Assembly (NCBI GenBank): GCA_013054445.1
Contig: JAAMPI010000817.1
Location: 1-25,086, forward strand
DNA length: 25,086 bases
From: Cudoniella acicularis
Lineage: Eukaryota; Ascomycota; Leotiomycetes; Helotiales; Helotiaceae
Direction: 5' to 3'
Shown: piece after piece, positions 1 to 10,466 of the stretch
Layout of the letters: each line of letters begins with the position of its first letter
Numbering within the stretch: position 1 is the stretch's first letter
Notes under the pieces: generated by a model
The model's database searches: none
Told to the model about the DNA's origin: nothing
What the model saw: the letters and a program-made list of their open reading frames with translations, nothing else
Made by a program: the position numbers and the translations under genes

Positions 1-814
1 AGGTAGTATGGGAATTTGAAATGATGGGGAAGTACGTACTATATCTATCTGTATCGGGATGTTTGGCGCAGGTGGAATGAGGGGTCAGAGGGGAGGGTGG
101 TTTACGGAAGAGGGGGGACAGGACGCATGGAAGTCACGCACTTTACTACTGTATGCAAGCCCGCTGACCGATTTTGTGCCACTGGTGCACTGCAAGTGAG
201 CTGTGGAGTTGGTTTTTTCCGATATCACATTTGCGTTTCTATTTGTGGTTTCTATGGGATTTCTGTCGTGCGGAGGAGAGGGAGGGTGAGCGTGCGGGAA
301 GTGAAGGATGGGTTTTTTTCTCACATTGTATTTTCTTGGGATTATGGGATTTCGATCTTCGGGGTTTGGGGTTTGGTATGTGTGGTGTGTGTGATGAGGT
401 ATGATTGTGGACTGATGTTGTCACTTGTGATTGTCTTTCAGTCGAAGGGGGGATTGTCTGGGGGGGAGGGGGGGGATGAAGCTTCACAATCTTTGATGGC
501 TGGGCTGGGTGCTGGGTGGTGTCATTTTGGGAGGTCATTTGGGAGGTGCTGGGTTAGTTGGAGTTCAGGTTTGAAGTGTTGAAGTGTTGAAGTGTTGAAG
601 TGAATGGAAAATGCAGGATTTCAGGAAAGGGGAATAAGACAGTGAAGAGCCTCGTTTATATCACAATTGTCATTTGTACAAGAATCTTTCTTGTCTTTCT
701 AAATTGAATTCTTCAAGGTGTTTAAGATATTATCTTTATTATTATTTAAGTGAATAATACAGAAACAAAGAAGTCCAGCCAGAGGTTTGGGCATCTAGAT
801 ATATCTAGACTCTC
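1..814. other. Gene-free, G-rich then AT-rich flank
   Basis: I see no supportable gene here. The first 600 bases are strongly G-rich on the + strand and give open frames on both strands whose translations are low-complexity with no recognisable motif. An 8-bp tandem repeat lies at 572-602. From about 640 the composition becomes AT-rich. A perfect 16-bp palindrome of TCTAGATA and its complement lies at 794-809, just outside the inverted-repeat element. Confidence 0.5.
572..602. repeat. 8-bp tandem repeat (TGAAGTGT)n
   Basis: About 3.9 exact copies of TGAAGTGT run head to tail. This is a short microsatellite-like tract with no gene attached to it. Confidence 0.85.
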
Positions 815-816
815 TA

Positions 817-1039
817 TCCTATACACCGTATGTTGGCGTCGCGCGACTTCATATAAAAGATACTTTAAAATAGTATAATAACCAAGAATAAATACTTCAA
901 TTAAAATAACTAAGCAGATAGAAGACACTTATCAGAACTAAAGGTATCAAGTAATTTACTCTAACTCAATTTAGAGATGTTTAATTTTTGAAGTGTTTTT
1001 AACACAAAAGGACGTAGCGCCAACATACGGCGTATGGGA
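817..1039. mobile_element. 223-bp MITE-like element with TA target duplication
   Basis: Terminal inverted repeats of 22 bp (817-838 and 1018-1039) match at 20 of 22 positions. The consensus begins TCCYATACRCCGTATGTTGG. The dinucleotide TA flanks both ends (815-816 and 1040-1041), as expected for Tc1/mariner-type insertion. The interior is AT-rich and has no coding capacity, so this fits a non-autonomous miniature element. Both mismatches between the arms are transitions. The element ends about 53 bp from the 3' end of the HET gene. The repeat and the TA are seen directly; the class is inferred. Confidence 0.7.
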
Positions 1040-1094
1040 TAGCAAACTTGTATATTAAGAAAAGATCAACATATATATAAAAAAACCTTTCAGA

Positions 1095-3373
1095 CTAGGT
1101 GATCATGATCACTTGTTCTTCACCACTTTTCCAGATACTAGACCTGCCATACTCGTGGGGTGTAATATCAGAAGACAAATTAAAAACACCCCTACGTTCA
1201 AACTCATGATAATTCTCTTGCTGATAACCAACCCTTTCCAACAGCAAACCCCGAGCAAGGGTTTTGTTCTTTTTCCAACTCTTACATTGAGCCACAAGTA
1301 TAGCATGATATATATTTTCCCGACCATGAACTTTCATGTCCTCATTTTCTATATCGAAATTCGCATATCCAATTTGCTCCCCTTTATACTCAAGTCTCCA
1401 TGAATAGGGAGACGTGTCTCCACCAACCCACACCACATTCATCTCTTTCAGGACTCCCTGAACTTTCAAGAAACCGTCCTTGACAGCTCCGTAAGGATCA
1501 AGACCCATGGGCGTCGTCTGTACCTCGAGTATCTTGCAGTACATAGCACACTTGTTACACTCTAAGCACAACTGCCAAGATGGCCAGCCTATCCATCCAT
1601 CAAGAGAGGCCCACGACCACGACGGAGCACGATACTTCGGCGGCCTAGTCGCACCGCGGCGGCGGTAGTCTGCCAGAATAAGTCGTGCACGAGATTCTCT
1701 CTCCACAGACCTGCAAGATATGAAGACTGCACTTTCTGGGAAAGCATGCTTGCAATGCCAGAGATGGCTGGGAGTTTGTCTTCCGGGAATGTCAGTTCTC
1801 TGTACGCGTAGTGCGAGCAGAGTGCTTGCCAATGGTTCCAGTGGCTGTCTACCTCCGTCGTCGTCGCTAAATTGACTTCAGGGACTTCGCGAGGAATTTC
1901 GAAAGGGGTGACAGATGTGACCCAATCTGGGCGTGAGGTATACCTCTCGGTATCCTCGGCTCGCTCTAGAGTCCTACAGTCAAAGAAGAACTTCTTTTCC
2001 CCGAACATGAGAACGCGTCGTGCAAGGCGTTCTTCTTGGAATGTCCAGCCTCGTGTGACCCATTTGCTGCCTGAGATCTCGGCCATTTTATCGGTTGTGT
2101 TCCAGCGATGGCGGAATCGGAGAGAGAATTGCCCTGAGATAGGTGCTCCGGAGTCTTGACTGAGTGTGAGGGAAACGGTGCAGGAGAGCCTAGGTATGCG
2201 TCGGCTGAGAAAGCTATCGTTGCAGTTTGATGCGGAGGCCGCGATGAGAGTTAGATATGCGTTGCTGAATACTTCGGGCATTTTGCTTGATTCGATTTGC
2301 CAGTCTCGAGAGTTATCTTGGATGATGCAGAGGCTGTCAATCCATAGGTATTGTATACCGAGTGTTCGAGCCACCAGGACGGCATCTTGGAATGTTTGCG
2401 GCATGGTCTCTAATTCGATCTTCTGGGTCCTTGAGCCTATTGTTTTGCGCGTTGTCTTGAGCAGCTTGGTTGTTCCATCTACTGGACCCCAACAGTAACT
2501 TAGAGCTATGTATTTAGTTACTCTGTCTTCTGAAGACTTGGGTTGCATTTCGGAGGTAATGACTAGTCTTGGGTGGTGGATATCATCCACAAAACCTCCA
2601 ATATCTACCAATCTTGTTGGAAGGAAAGTCCCCGCCTCTATTGATGCCAATTGTTTCAAATCTGCGCAGCATCCGTCATGATGTTCATCGCAGTCTTTGA
2701 TCCAGTTGCGTATCTTAGAAACATTCTGATCCGAAAGAAATGGTCCATTTAAAGGGCGTCGGTGAACTTTAAGCAATCTTGCCACGGGATCATCTTCTTC
2801 CCCAAATATCTCAAATGCTACACAAACCTCAACCCTTTTCCACTCCTCGCCAGAATTCATGGAGGTTGGGCATAGGAGCACATATCCGGTAAGAAGCGAC
2901 GAATATACACTCCAATTTCCCGCTTCCGCGTCGATGGCCCAAGGCGTGCTATCTTTTGCATTCTCAAGCTCCATTCGATACTCGAGCTTCTCAAAGTGCG
3001 TAACTGCGCGTATATTCAAAGGTCGAGGCCATAGAGCGGGACTAAGTTTATCCCCTAGACGCCATGCATTCCAGAGATCAGACTCCACGCTCTGCTGCAT
3101 GCTATCTTCAAGGAGGTTGCAAAAGGAGCAAGACCCGCACAAAGCCGTCGTGCCATTCTTCCACGTGACCACTTGGAGTTTACAATTGTAATTTCCCGGG
3201 TCGCGGGAAGTGAAGTTGCAACCAAGATAGATATCAATGCGGCGTTCCACGAGTTTTTTGGTTTGATTGGAATTGGAATTGGAATCCGTATCGTTTTCGT
3301 GAAGGTTGCCTAGATCCTCATCACGCAATGTGAGGATGTTGGAGCTGGCGGGACATAGCCTTGGTGAAGACAT
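1095..3373 (-). CDS. HET-domain (heterokaryon incompatibility) protein, frame-broken
   Basis: Proteins with a HET domain act in fungal non-self recognition and trigger cell death after fusion of incompatible hyphae. From ATG at 3373 the reading frame shows the HET signature: YIALSYCWG (residues 288-296), QYLWIDSLCI (341-350) and RGWTFQEERLARR (441-453). It then reaches the LWREN..HDLFWQT block near 557-569. The expected continuation, PPKYRAPSWSWASLDGW, is in a different frame that runs to a stop at 1095. The switch lies within about 1645-1670, in a GCC/GCG-rich stretch. No intron of usable length joins the frames: the only GT..AG option near it (46 nt) gives the wrong phase and removes conserved residues. 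Joined, the protein would be about 750 residues, normal for the family. It could be a recent pseudogene or carry a sequencing indel. Confidence 0.85.
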
Positions 3374-4783
3374 ATTTCAATGACACAAGACTGGTAATTT
3401 GAACACTGTGCTTGGTTGAATTGACGGTAGCGTTTCTTGAGGTCGAACATTTGAAGTGGTGAAAGGTCCAGCCGGGCCGACGATAATCAAACACATGCAG
3501 CTGCAGGGAGGTCGACATCTGCCAGCTCGCTTATGCCCCTTGGTCGAGTCAGCGAAGAGTCACGTGTTTGATCAGGTCATTGGCATTGCTTCTTCCTGAT
3601 TTAGAAGAGGTAAAATAGAAAAGAGTATTCTGTATTATTGTTTTAAATAATGTTTTATAATTGCATGGTGTTTATTCTTTGAAGTGTTGGGGTAGAGTAG
3701 GAGTATGTAATCCTCTAAAACACACTTCTGTTCAAAAAAACCTACGTATAATTACTTTAAAATTTCACAATATATAGCTCGTAAGTATCTACGACTATAG
3801 TTGAAGCTTGAGGGTAGTATTTAAGCCCCTTCTGCATTATGAAAAGCTCTTGTATATATGTTACCTAAAGATCAGCAAAATATATTGATTAGGCTGAGTG
3901 CGTTGAATATCCCGTTTTAGGTATTTTTTTATCAATATCGGAAATGAACACTCTTAAAAATAATATCGGCCTTTACCAGTAACACGCTGTCGGGAACCAT
4001 TTAATGCACGATGCTGTAGATTACATATGAATAGAGTGATTTGATTGTACTCGGTCTAGAAATTTGTAAATGCGAGCCTTGAATGCCTTCGGCGACGTCT
4101 GCCTTTTGGACCTGTAAAATGAGAATGATATGAATTTGGTCAAATCACTTCTATTTCATGGGTTAGTTCTCGTGAATATGGCGGGAGTGATTCGCAGATA
4201 AAATACCTAGCTTTCGATACCCCCATTTCCGTTTTCAGTAAATCGTGATGCAGCCGATGCTCCTAAATTCCAATTAAATTATCTTCGTAACCTCTCATGA
4301 CTGCGTTGAAGCGGTGGTGTGCATATGTGTCGAACGCGTAAGCGCCATTTGAGGAGATGTTGGACTTATACTTCTATATTATTTTGAGCCAGTCGCTCGT
4401 GTAATTAATTATGCGGAAGGGATTGAGACTGTAATGTTGACTTTCCGTGATAGTTTACCACTTTCAAAAAAAACCAAAACCCCACATTATTATAGAAGCA
4501 GGATGTCTCGTGGTTGGGTAACTCCCTCTAGTTAATATAAATGTTGGGTTTAGAAGAGCCTAAGTGATGACGGTCAGGTTTTTGTAGTAGTTCAAGGCGA
4601 AAATTGAAAGTGCATCAGTAAAAGTTATAAAACACCTCATCACTTGTCATCACTTGTCAAAAACTCAAATATGATCTGTTGTATATGACGCGATTCTTTT
4701 GGATTGATATACAGATACACGCAACGTGTTGAGTATAACGTATCATTAATCTAAGGTGTTGGTATATATAACAGGAGGCTATA
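3374..4783. other. Gene-free AT-rich region upstream of the HET gene
   Basis: About 1.4 kb with no supportable open reading frame or RNA gene. Composition is AT-rich. The part next to 3373 presumably holds the HET gene promoter, but I recognise no specific element. Confidence 0.45.
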
Positions 4784-5177
4784 TGTAACGAACCTGGGTT
4801 GGCTTACTAACTTAAGACGGCAAGTCAGTAGACCTAAGTCTGTTGGATTGGTAGTATAGAAGAGGTAGAGAAGATCGTCACTTATCTAAGCATAGAAGCT
4901 TACTGTAACGTTCTGTTATCACGTGAGATATCTATGTCACGTGAAGGGGTTTACTTAGTCTTGGAAGCGTCAAGCAGTCAGTAGAAAGTTATCTTATTGC
5001 TAAGAGTATGAGTTGAGCACGAAGCTCTAACATAGGAAAACTATATAGCTATATAGGTAGTGGTGGTTGTGGTTCTGTAGTTCATGTGTTCAGGCCCTGG
5101 ACCTCAGAACACCAGAACACAAAAACTGGTCACATGACGCATCACATGACCTAGGGTCGTGACACTTAGTCGTTACA
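4784..5177. repeat. Solo-LTR-like unit (TG...CA, 394 bp)
   Basis: The unit starts TGTAACGA and ends TCGTTACA, a perfect 8-bp inverted terminal repeat with the TG...CA ends typical of LTRs. Inside are CACGTGA-type motifs and the sequence AGTTGAGCACGAAG, which recurs in the adjacent partial copy. No 5-bp target duplication is seen (flanks CTATA and AGCAA), so it may be rearranged. There are no gag/pol remnants. The LTR assignment is inferred from the ends and length. Confidence 0.45.
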
Positions 5178-5480
5178 AGCAAAGGTAGATTAAAGTATGA
5201 TATAATAAGTTGAGCACGAAGTTTCTAACTAGTAAGGAAATCCTCCTGCTTATATAGATACTTCCTGCTATAGATAGTCTAGTCTAGACGCGCTAACTAG
5301 GCTATCCCCCTAGCTTTGGATAGTCGCTCCTATCTAAACTACCCGCTTATGTCCCGTGACTTATCACGTGACATCGTGACTTAGGACCTCGGTTCTCTGT
5401 GCTGTTTCCATTGGTCGTAGCCGAGCCTCAGGCCTGGGCCTGCACGTGATATCCGAATTTGTGACACACGGGATGTCAGA
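5178..5480. repeat. Degenerate partial copy of the adjacent LTR-like repeat
   Basis: AGTTGAGCACGAAG followed by a YTCTAAC-like stretch (from about 5209) repeats the motif at about 5012 in the same orientation. Both are followed by GGAAA and ATATAG tracts, and later by CACGTGA/GTGACAC sequences. The copies are strongly diverged, which suggests older, nested insertions of one family. Confidence 0.35.
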
Positions 5481-5559
5481 TAATTCCATTGATTTCTATC
5501 ATCATTAGGCAAGGCATCGGACCCCTATCGGTAGCAGATAGCTAATAAAAAGGGGGCTT

Positions 5560-5582
5560 CTCTGGACCCCTCGGGGCCAGAG
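5560..5582. other. Short GC-rich hairpin
   Basis: CTCTGG-A-CCCC, a TC loop, then GGGG-CCAGAG form a 10-bp stem with one bulged A. It sits in transposon-derived sequence just downstream of the transposase relic and may belong to that debris. A terminator role is not supported. Confidence 0.4.
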
Positions 5583-5633
5583 GTTAGTTCTGTAACTGAA
5601 TCTTTTTCCTCCTACACGTGACTTCTTTGCTTA

Positions 5634-5807
5634 CTAACGCCTCCTCCTCACAGAGGTAAACTCCTCTCGGGAGGTGGTTTTGCCTTGGGCGCGTCGTATC
5701 AGCGTAGACGGAGTAAGACCATACTTTTTAGTGGTAGCAGTGTAACTAGGGTCTAAAGAGCTTTTGATTTCAGCTAAAGTCTTCTGTATATCTTGTTCGT
5801 TGACCAT
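5634..5807 (-). pseudogene. Transposase N-terminal relic (psq-type helix-turn-helix, pogo-like)
   Basis: From ATG at 5807 the minus strand encodes MVNEQDIQKTLAEIKSSLD followed by YTATTKKYGLTPSTLIRRAQGKTTSREE. This is the pattern of the N-terminal helix-turn-helix of fungal pogo/Tc1-mariner transposases: a first helix, a 'KKYG' turn, a recognition helix with S/T-LxRR, then the conserved T-S-R-E-E. The frame stops at 5634 after about 57 residues. No CENP-B-type second domain or DDE catalytic core follows; LTR-like debris lies there instead. It is therefore a truncated remnant. It sits 281 bp upstream of the NLR-like gene start, on the opposite strand. The family assignment is from recalled motif pattern. 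Confidence 0.65.
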
Positions 5808-6087
5808 TTTATAAGGAATTAAAGATAGTGGGGTGTGGTAAAAAATGGTGTTGCAAATAAGCGGGCCTTGCATACTAGCGGGACCTCGAGTAGCGAATCG
5901 CATGGGCATATTTTGCTCGAGCCGCCTTTTGCCCCAAAATATTCTGTTTCAGCATTTCTCGACTCTTCAATGCCACAGCGATACATTTTCCTACCCCAAA
6001 ATAGTAAGCTCAAATTCTTGTGTAGTCAACAAACCTCAAAATATTTCTCCTATTATTATAGCTTTATTTGGCTACGAATACGGGATA
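5808..6087. promoter_or_regulatory. Presumed promoter/5' leader of the NLR-like gene
   Basis: This segment lies between the transposase relic and the chosen NLR start. The NLR frame is open upstream to 5845 and would add 81 residues of unremarkable sequence. I treat it as leader because the PNP_UDP domain begins within 14 residues of the ATG at 6088, as is usual for these proteins. No specific binding site is recognised. Confidence 0.4.
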
Positions 6088-9000
6088 ATGGATGCTCCCA
6101 AAATTCGAAAGCTCAGGCCTGATGACTATACTATCGCCTGGATTTGCGCGCTGCCTTGCGAATTGGCAGCATCCGAAGCAATGCTAGATGAGCGCCATGG
6201 CGATCTCCACCGAAGACGAAATGACAGTAACACTTACATATTTGGCTCCGTTGGAGCATATAACATTGTCATCGCATGTCTTCCTTCCGGAGTCTACGGC
6301 ACGACCTCTGCGGCCACAGTGGCGATACAGATGCTGGCTAGCTTTCCGTCGATTAGATTCGGGATTATGGTGGGGATCGGAGGTGGAGTACCGGGAGGAG
6401 ATACAGATATACGTCTCGGCGACATTATTGTCAGCAAGCCAACAGGAACATTTGGTGGAGTTGTTCAGTACGACTTTGGGAAGACAATCCAGGAGGGCGA
6501 CTTTGTGCGTGTCGGATCACTGAATAAGCCTCCTCTCTCGCTTCTGACAGGAATCTCCAGATTGGAAGCCGACCATATGCTTGGACTCAGCAAGATACCA
6601 CTTCACCTCTCAGATATGATTGCGCGATATCCAGCTATGAAAGCGAAGTTCACCTATCTTGGCCAATTCCACGATCGACTTTTCAGAAGCGACTACGAAC
6701 ATTTTAATTCAGAGACAACGTGCGAAAATTGTGACGTGAGCAGAGCGATCGAGCGACCCCTGCGGGAAGGGACAGATCCAGTGATTCACTACGGCACTAT
6801 TGGCTCTGGAAATCAGGTCATAAAACATGGTGCCACCAGAGATCGTCTCCGACGAGAGCTGGGTATTCTCTGCCTTGAGATGGAAGCAGCAGGGTTAATG
6901 GATTCCTTTCCATGTCTGGTAGTAAGAGGAATTTGCGATTACGCAGATTCGCACAAGAATAAACTTTGGCAGGAGTACGCCGCTGCGACGGCTGCGGCTT
7001 ATGCGAAGGAACTTGTTCTAGCCATTCCGCTCGATCAAGTCCTATGTAGTTCAACAGCAGCTGAAGTGGCGATGGCTACAGGTGCGTCATGATTGAGTCG
7101 CAATTACGAGAAGATGACATGATTCATGGACCTTCTCAGCCGCTCTTTGGGTCTAACATATAATCTTTTGTAGAGGCAAATTTCGCGATTCCTTTTATTC
7201 TCAACGGTTGTCCTCGTATCAGCAAATTTGTCGGACGTGATGATTATATTCAGGCTATTGAACGTTTCCTTCTCCCCGTGACGGACGAAGGAGAACCAAA
7301 GATACTGGTTCTTCACGGCGTAGGCGGGATTGGGAAAACACAACTTGCTGCCCAGTTCGCAAAGTCCTATAGGGATCAGTTTAGTGCGGTATTTTGGGTC
7401 AATGGAAAGACAGAGTCAGCCTTGAGGACTAGTCTTGCTACTATTGTTGACCAGATACCTTCAGCGACTAGGTTGCACAAAAACGAACTCTCTGGCGATG
7501 AAGACTCCACTGAAATGGCAATCAGGATCGTCATCCGATGGCTGAAACTTGCTGGGAACTTTCGCTGGTTGATCATTTTCGACAGTATCGATAGTCAAAG
7601 CCAATCTGCCGACAAGTCTATGGATTCAGACTCCCAATCACCAAGTCTTGCGTATGACATCAGGAAATATCTTGATCTCATGAACCATGGGTCAGTAATC
7701 ATCACATCGCGGTTAAGCTATATGTCACAACTTGGAAAGGGTATGACAATTAGCAGGGTAACACTTGATGAAGGCCTTCAGGTGCTCAGGAGCATAAATT
7801 CACACATAGACGACGAAGGTGAGGATTTCACAGCAGCTGTAGACACATCTAACTAACTAATTCAGGAGCTTTGGACTTGGCTCGACGACTTGATGGGCTT
7901 CCGCTCGGCTTGAGTCACGCTGCCTGTTACATGGCTCAAAAAGGAATATCACCTCGCCAATATCTACAAAAGTACAACGAAGAGCTAGCCGGTCGGAAGA
8001 AGCTTCTTGAACATGTTCCACGTCTTAGTAGCTATAATGTCTCCTTGATGACCACTTGGGAGATATCGCTCGCTGCCATTCAAGATGAGAATCCTTTTGC
8101 AATCAAATTCCTTATGTTGAGCTCATTTTGCATAACGCGGACCTTCACTTCGAGCTTTTTCGGCATTCCCCAGTGCCCAACGGAGATTGGCTATATGAGA
8201 TTGTACGATCTGAAGATTTCTTCCTAGACCAGATTGAAGTCTTGTCAAATTTTTCCTTTCTGCAACCAAACGATGGAACGGACCCCGTGAGCTATTCGAT
8301 CCACCCTGTGGTACAGGATTGGGGGCGTGACCGACTTAAAAAAACGGAGTGGACAGACAACTTGCGTCGATGTATCTCTATAGTTGGTGCTGCCGTCCCA
8401 TCGCAAGGATCAACGGAAGCTTGGGAAACACGGCGGCGTTTAGTCTCACACGCCGACCGCTGTGTAGAGTTGCTGGACAAATACCCCGACTCTAAATTCG
8501 AAGCCTTCGCACTACTGGACAAATTCGGCAGGCTGTATTTTGATTATCACAGGCTGGGTGATGCCGAGCGCATGTACAAACGGGCTTTAGGGGAATACAG
8601 GCTCGGATTAGGACCAAATGATAGTACGACTCTTAACACCATGAATGGTCTGGCGATGGTACACCAATCCCAAGGAAGATTAGCGGAAGCGAAAAAGCTA
8701 CTTCAAGCTGCATTAGACGGTTATCAAGAGACGAAAGCCTTGGGTGATATCTTCGGCGTGTGCATAAACTTTGCCGGCATATATACCGATGAAGGAGATC
8801 TCCACAGGGCGGAGTTAATATTGCGGAAGGCAATTGAATGCCTTGGAGTATCAACAAACGTCCATCAAGAGCAGCTATCCTCAGTTCTCTTTAATCTGTC
8901 TGGGGTTTTTAAACAGCAAGGTCTTCTCATAGACGCGGAAAACCTACTCGAGCTAATCTTACGACGATACAGGAAGGTCTTAGGTCCGCACAATATATCG

Positions 9001-10466
9001 GTCTACAATTGTATGCACAATCTAGGGAACATCTATGTGGACAACGGCCGACTTCTGGATGCAGAAGACGCATTCCAGACAGCTATATCTGGTTACAGCG
9101 AAATTCTAGGTTCGGATCATGTTATGACACTCATGGTTTCCGATTCCCTACACGATTTGAGGGCTCCGATGACGAGAGAAACCCTTGATGAACGGGTGGC
9201 ATCATGTCGAAGAACTCTGAAGAAGCAAGAGGATGCTCGAGGACTACGAAGCCTGGCTACGCTCGGCTGCATGGTGAATCTGGGCACAATTTTATCCGTA
9301 AACGGCGAATTCGAAGAAGCGAGTACTACTCTTCAGCAAGCTTACCAGAGCCTCAACGAGAACTTTGGACCAAATCATCACCACACAATAAGTGCACTGA
9401 GTGGTCTAGGTTGTCTGCATGGAAAGCAAAAGAGATTAATTGAGGCTAGATCATTCCTGCAGAGTGCATTAACACGATCAGAGGAAGTGCACGGCCGAGA
9501 AGATCCAAGAACTCTCCATATACTCTGCAATCTTGCCGATCTCTGCAATGACGAAGGAAGATCCGAAGAAGCCGAGGCCATTTTTCTGAAGGTAATTCGT
9601 TTGTATGAAAAGATGTTCGGGGTTGACAACGTGTTTACGCTGGGAATTGTCCAAAGGCTTGGTCGTTTCTATTTAAACAACGGTCGAATGGCGGAAGCTG
9701 AATGCAACCTTGCGAAAGCCTTGCAAGGCTTTCGCAAGTCCTAGGAACGAATCATTCACACGCCCTCAATGTTGCAGAAGAGTTATCGCTCTTGCGCCAC
9801 ATTCAGCAGCAGCAGGCGCCGACAAAAGTTACCTATCAAGCTTTTTGTGGCAAGCCCGAGCCTGGTGGATGCATCTTCCCCTTTTTATTCGTCGAAGAAG
9901 CGCCGAGTTTTCTTTGCGATCGGTCTCAAACTCAACACCCCGGATACGATGAGGTTCTCAGGAAATTCATTAATTCCACTATATCACGACATGAACGCGA
10001 GATCCTCCTTTCCCGGCCTTGGACATGCGAGATTTGTGGAGGGCGTGCGCGTGAACTCTTCCACTCTGCTATACCTTTTCTGGTCCCTGGAGAACATGCA
10101 TCGGCGGACTTTAAACCTACATTATGCGATACAGTTATTCCAATATGTAGGTTCGCCGGGGAGTGTGACCGTAAAGCGGAGGAGATGGCACATGCATCTT
10201 CAAAGGAAATATTACCAACAGGCATATTCAACACTGAATCGAGAACTTGCAACACCTGTTTGCTTAAAAAAAATGTCAAGCTCTGTACTGGCTGCAGGAC
10301 TATAGGGTAAGCAATGGAGATCCGCAAATATCATCCTGAACATTATCTTACTTGCTTCATTACTAGTTATTGTTCGAAAGAGTGCCAAACTCAAGATTGG
10401 CCAAGGCACAAAAAGCACTGCAAACAAAAAAAGCAGAAACAAAGTTCTGCCCTGAGTTTTTCCTAG
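6088..10466 (+). CDS. NLR-like protein: PNP_UDP / NB-ARC / TPR array / MYND finger, frame-broken
   Basis: A fungal NOD-like receptor, a family of inferred non-self sensors that oligomerise on nucleotide binding. Introns: 7082-7173 (CTAAC branch site), 7819-7865 and 10307-10366. Residues 14-310 form a PNP_UDP-type domain (YTIAWICALPCE; MVGIGGGVPGG; EMEAAG; RGICDYAD). The NB-ARC follows: P-loop GVGGIGKT (380-387), Walker B LIIFDSID (464-471), IITSR, GLPL (557-560), and the MHD-like SIHPVVQDW (8299-8325). About eight or nine ~42-residue kinesin-light-chain-like TPRs span roughly 8520-9770. A cysteine-rich segment (WTCEICGG near 10021) leads to a MYND finger completed only after the last intron (CNTC, CTGC, YCSKEC, HKKHC). 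Two one-base frame breaks, at 8126-8130 (T4 tract) and beside 9738, interrupt an otherwise continuous protein of about 1390 residues. Confidence 0.85.
9709..9738. repeat. Perfect 30-bp palindrome inside the last TPR-coding segment
   Basis: CTTGCGAAAGCCTTG is followed immediately by its exact reverse complement, with no spacer. It encodes part of a TPR helix (LAKALQGFRK). The reading frame breaks right at its right-hand edge, where one base appears to be missing after 9738. Confidence 0.95.

Noticed and set aside
97..582. Open frames on both strands in the G-rich first 600 bases
   Set aside because: Translations are low-complexity with no motif, and composition alone (G-rich, few stops) explains them.
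1645..1690. A 46-nt intron joining the two frames of the first HET gene
   Set aside because: The phase does not lead into the PPKYRAPSWSWA frame, and it would remove conserved residues.
1872..2498. Plus-strand open frames opposite the HET gene
   Set aside because: They are antisense to well-supported HET coding sequence and have no recognisable domain.
5560..5582. Hairpin as a transcription terminator
   Set aside because: Fungal RNA polymerase II genes do not use such hairpin terminators, and it lies in transposon debris.
5845..6087. N-terminal extension of the NLR-like protein from 5845
   Set aside because: The added 81 residues have no family-like features, and the PNP domain normally starts near the N-terminus.
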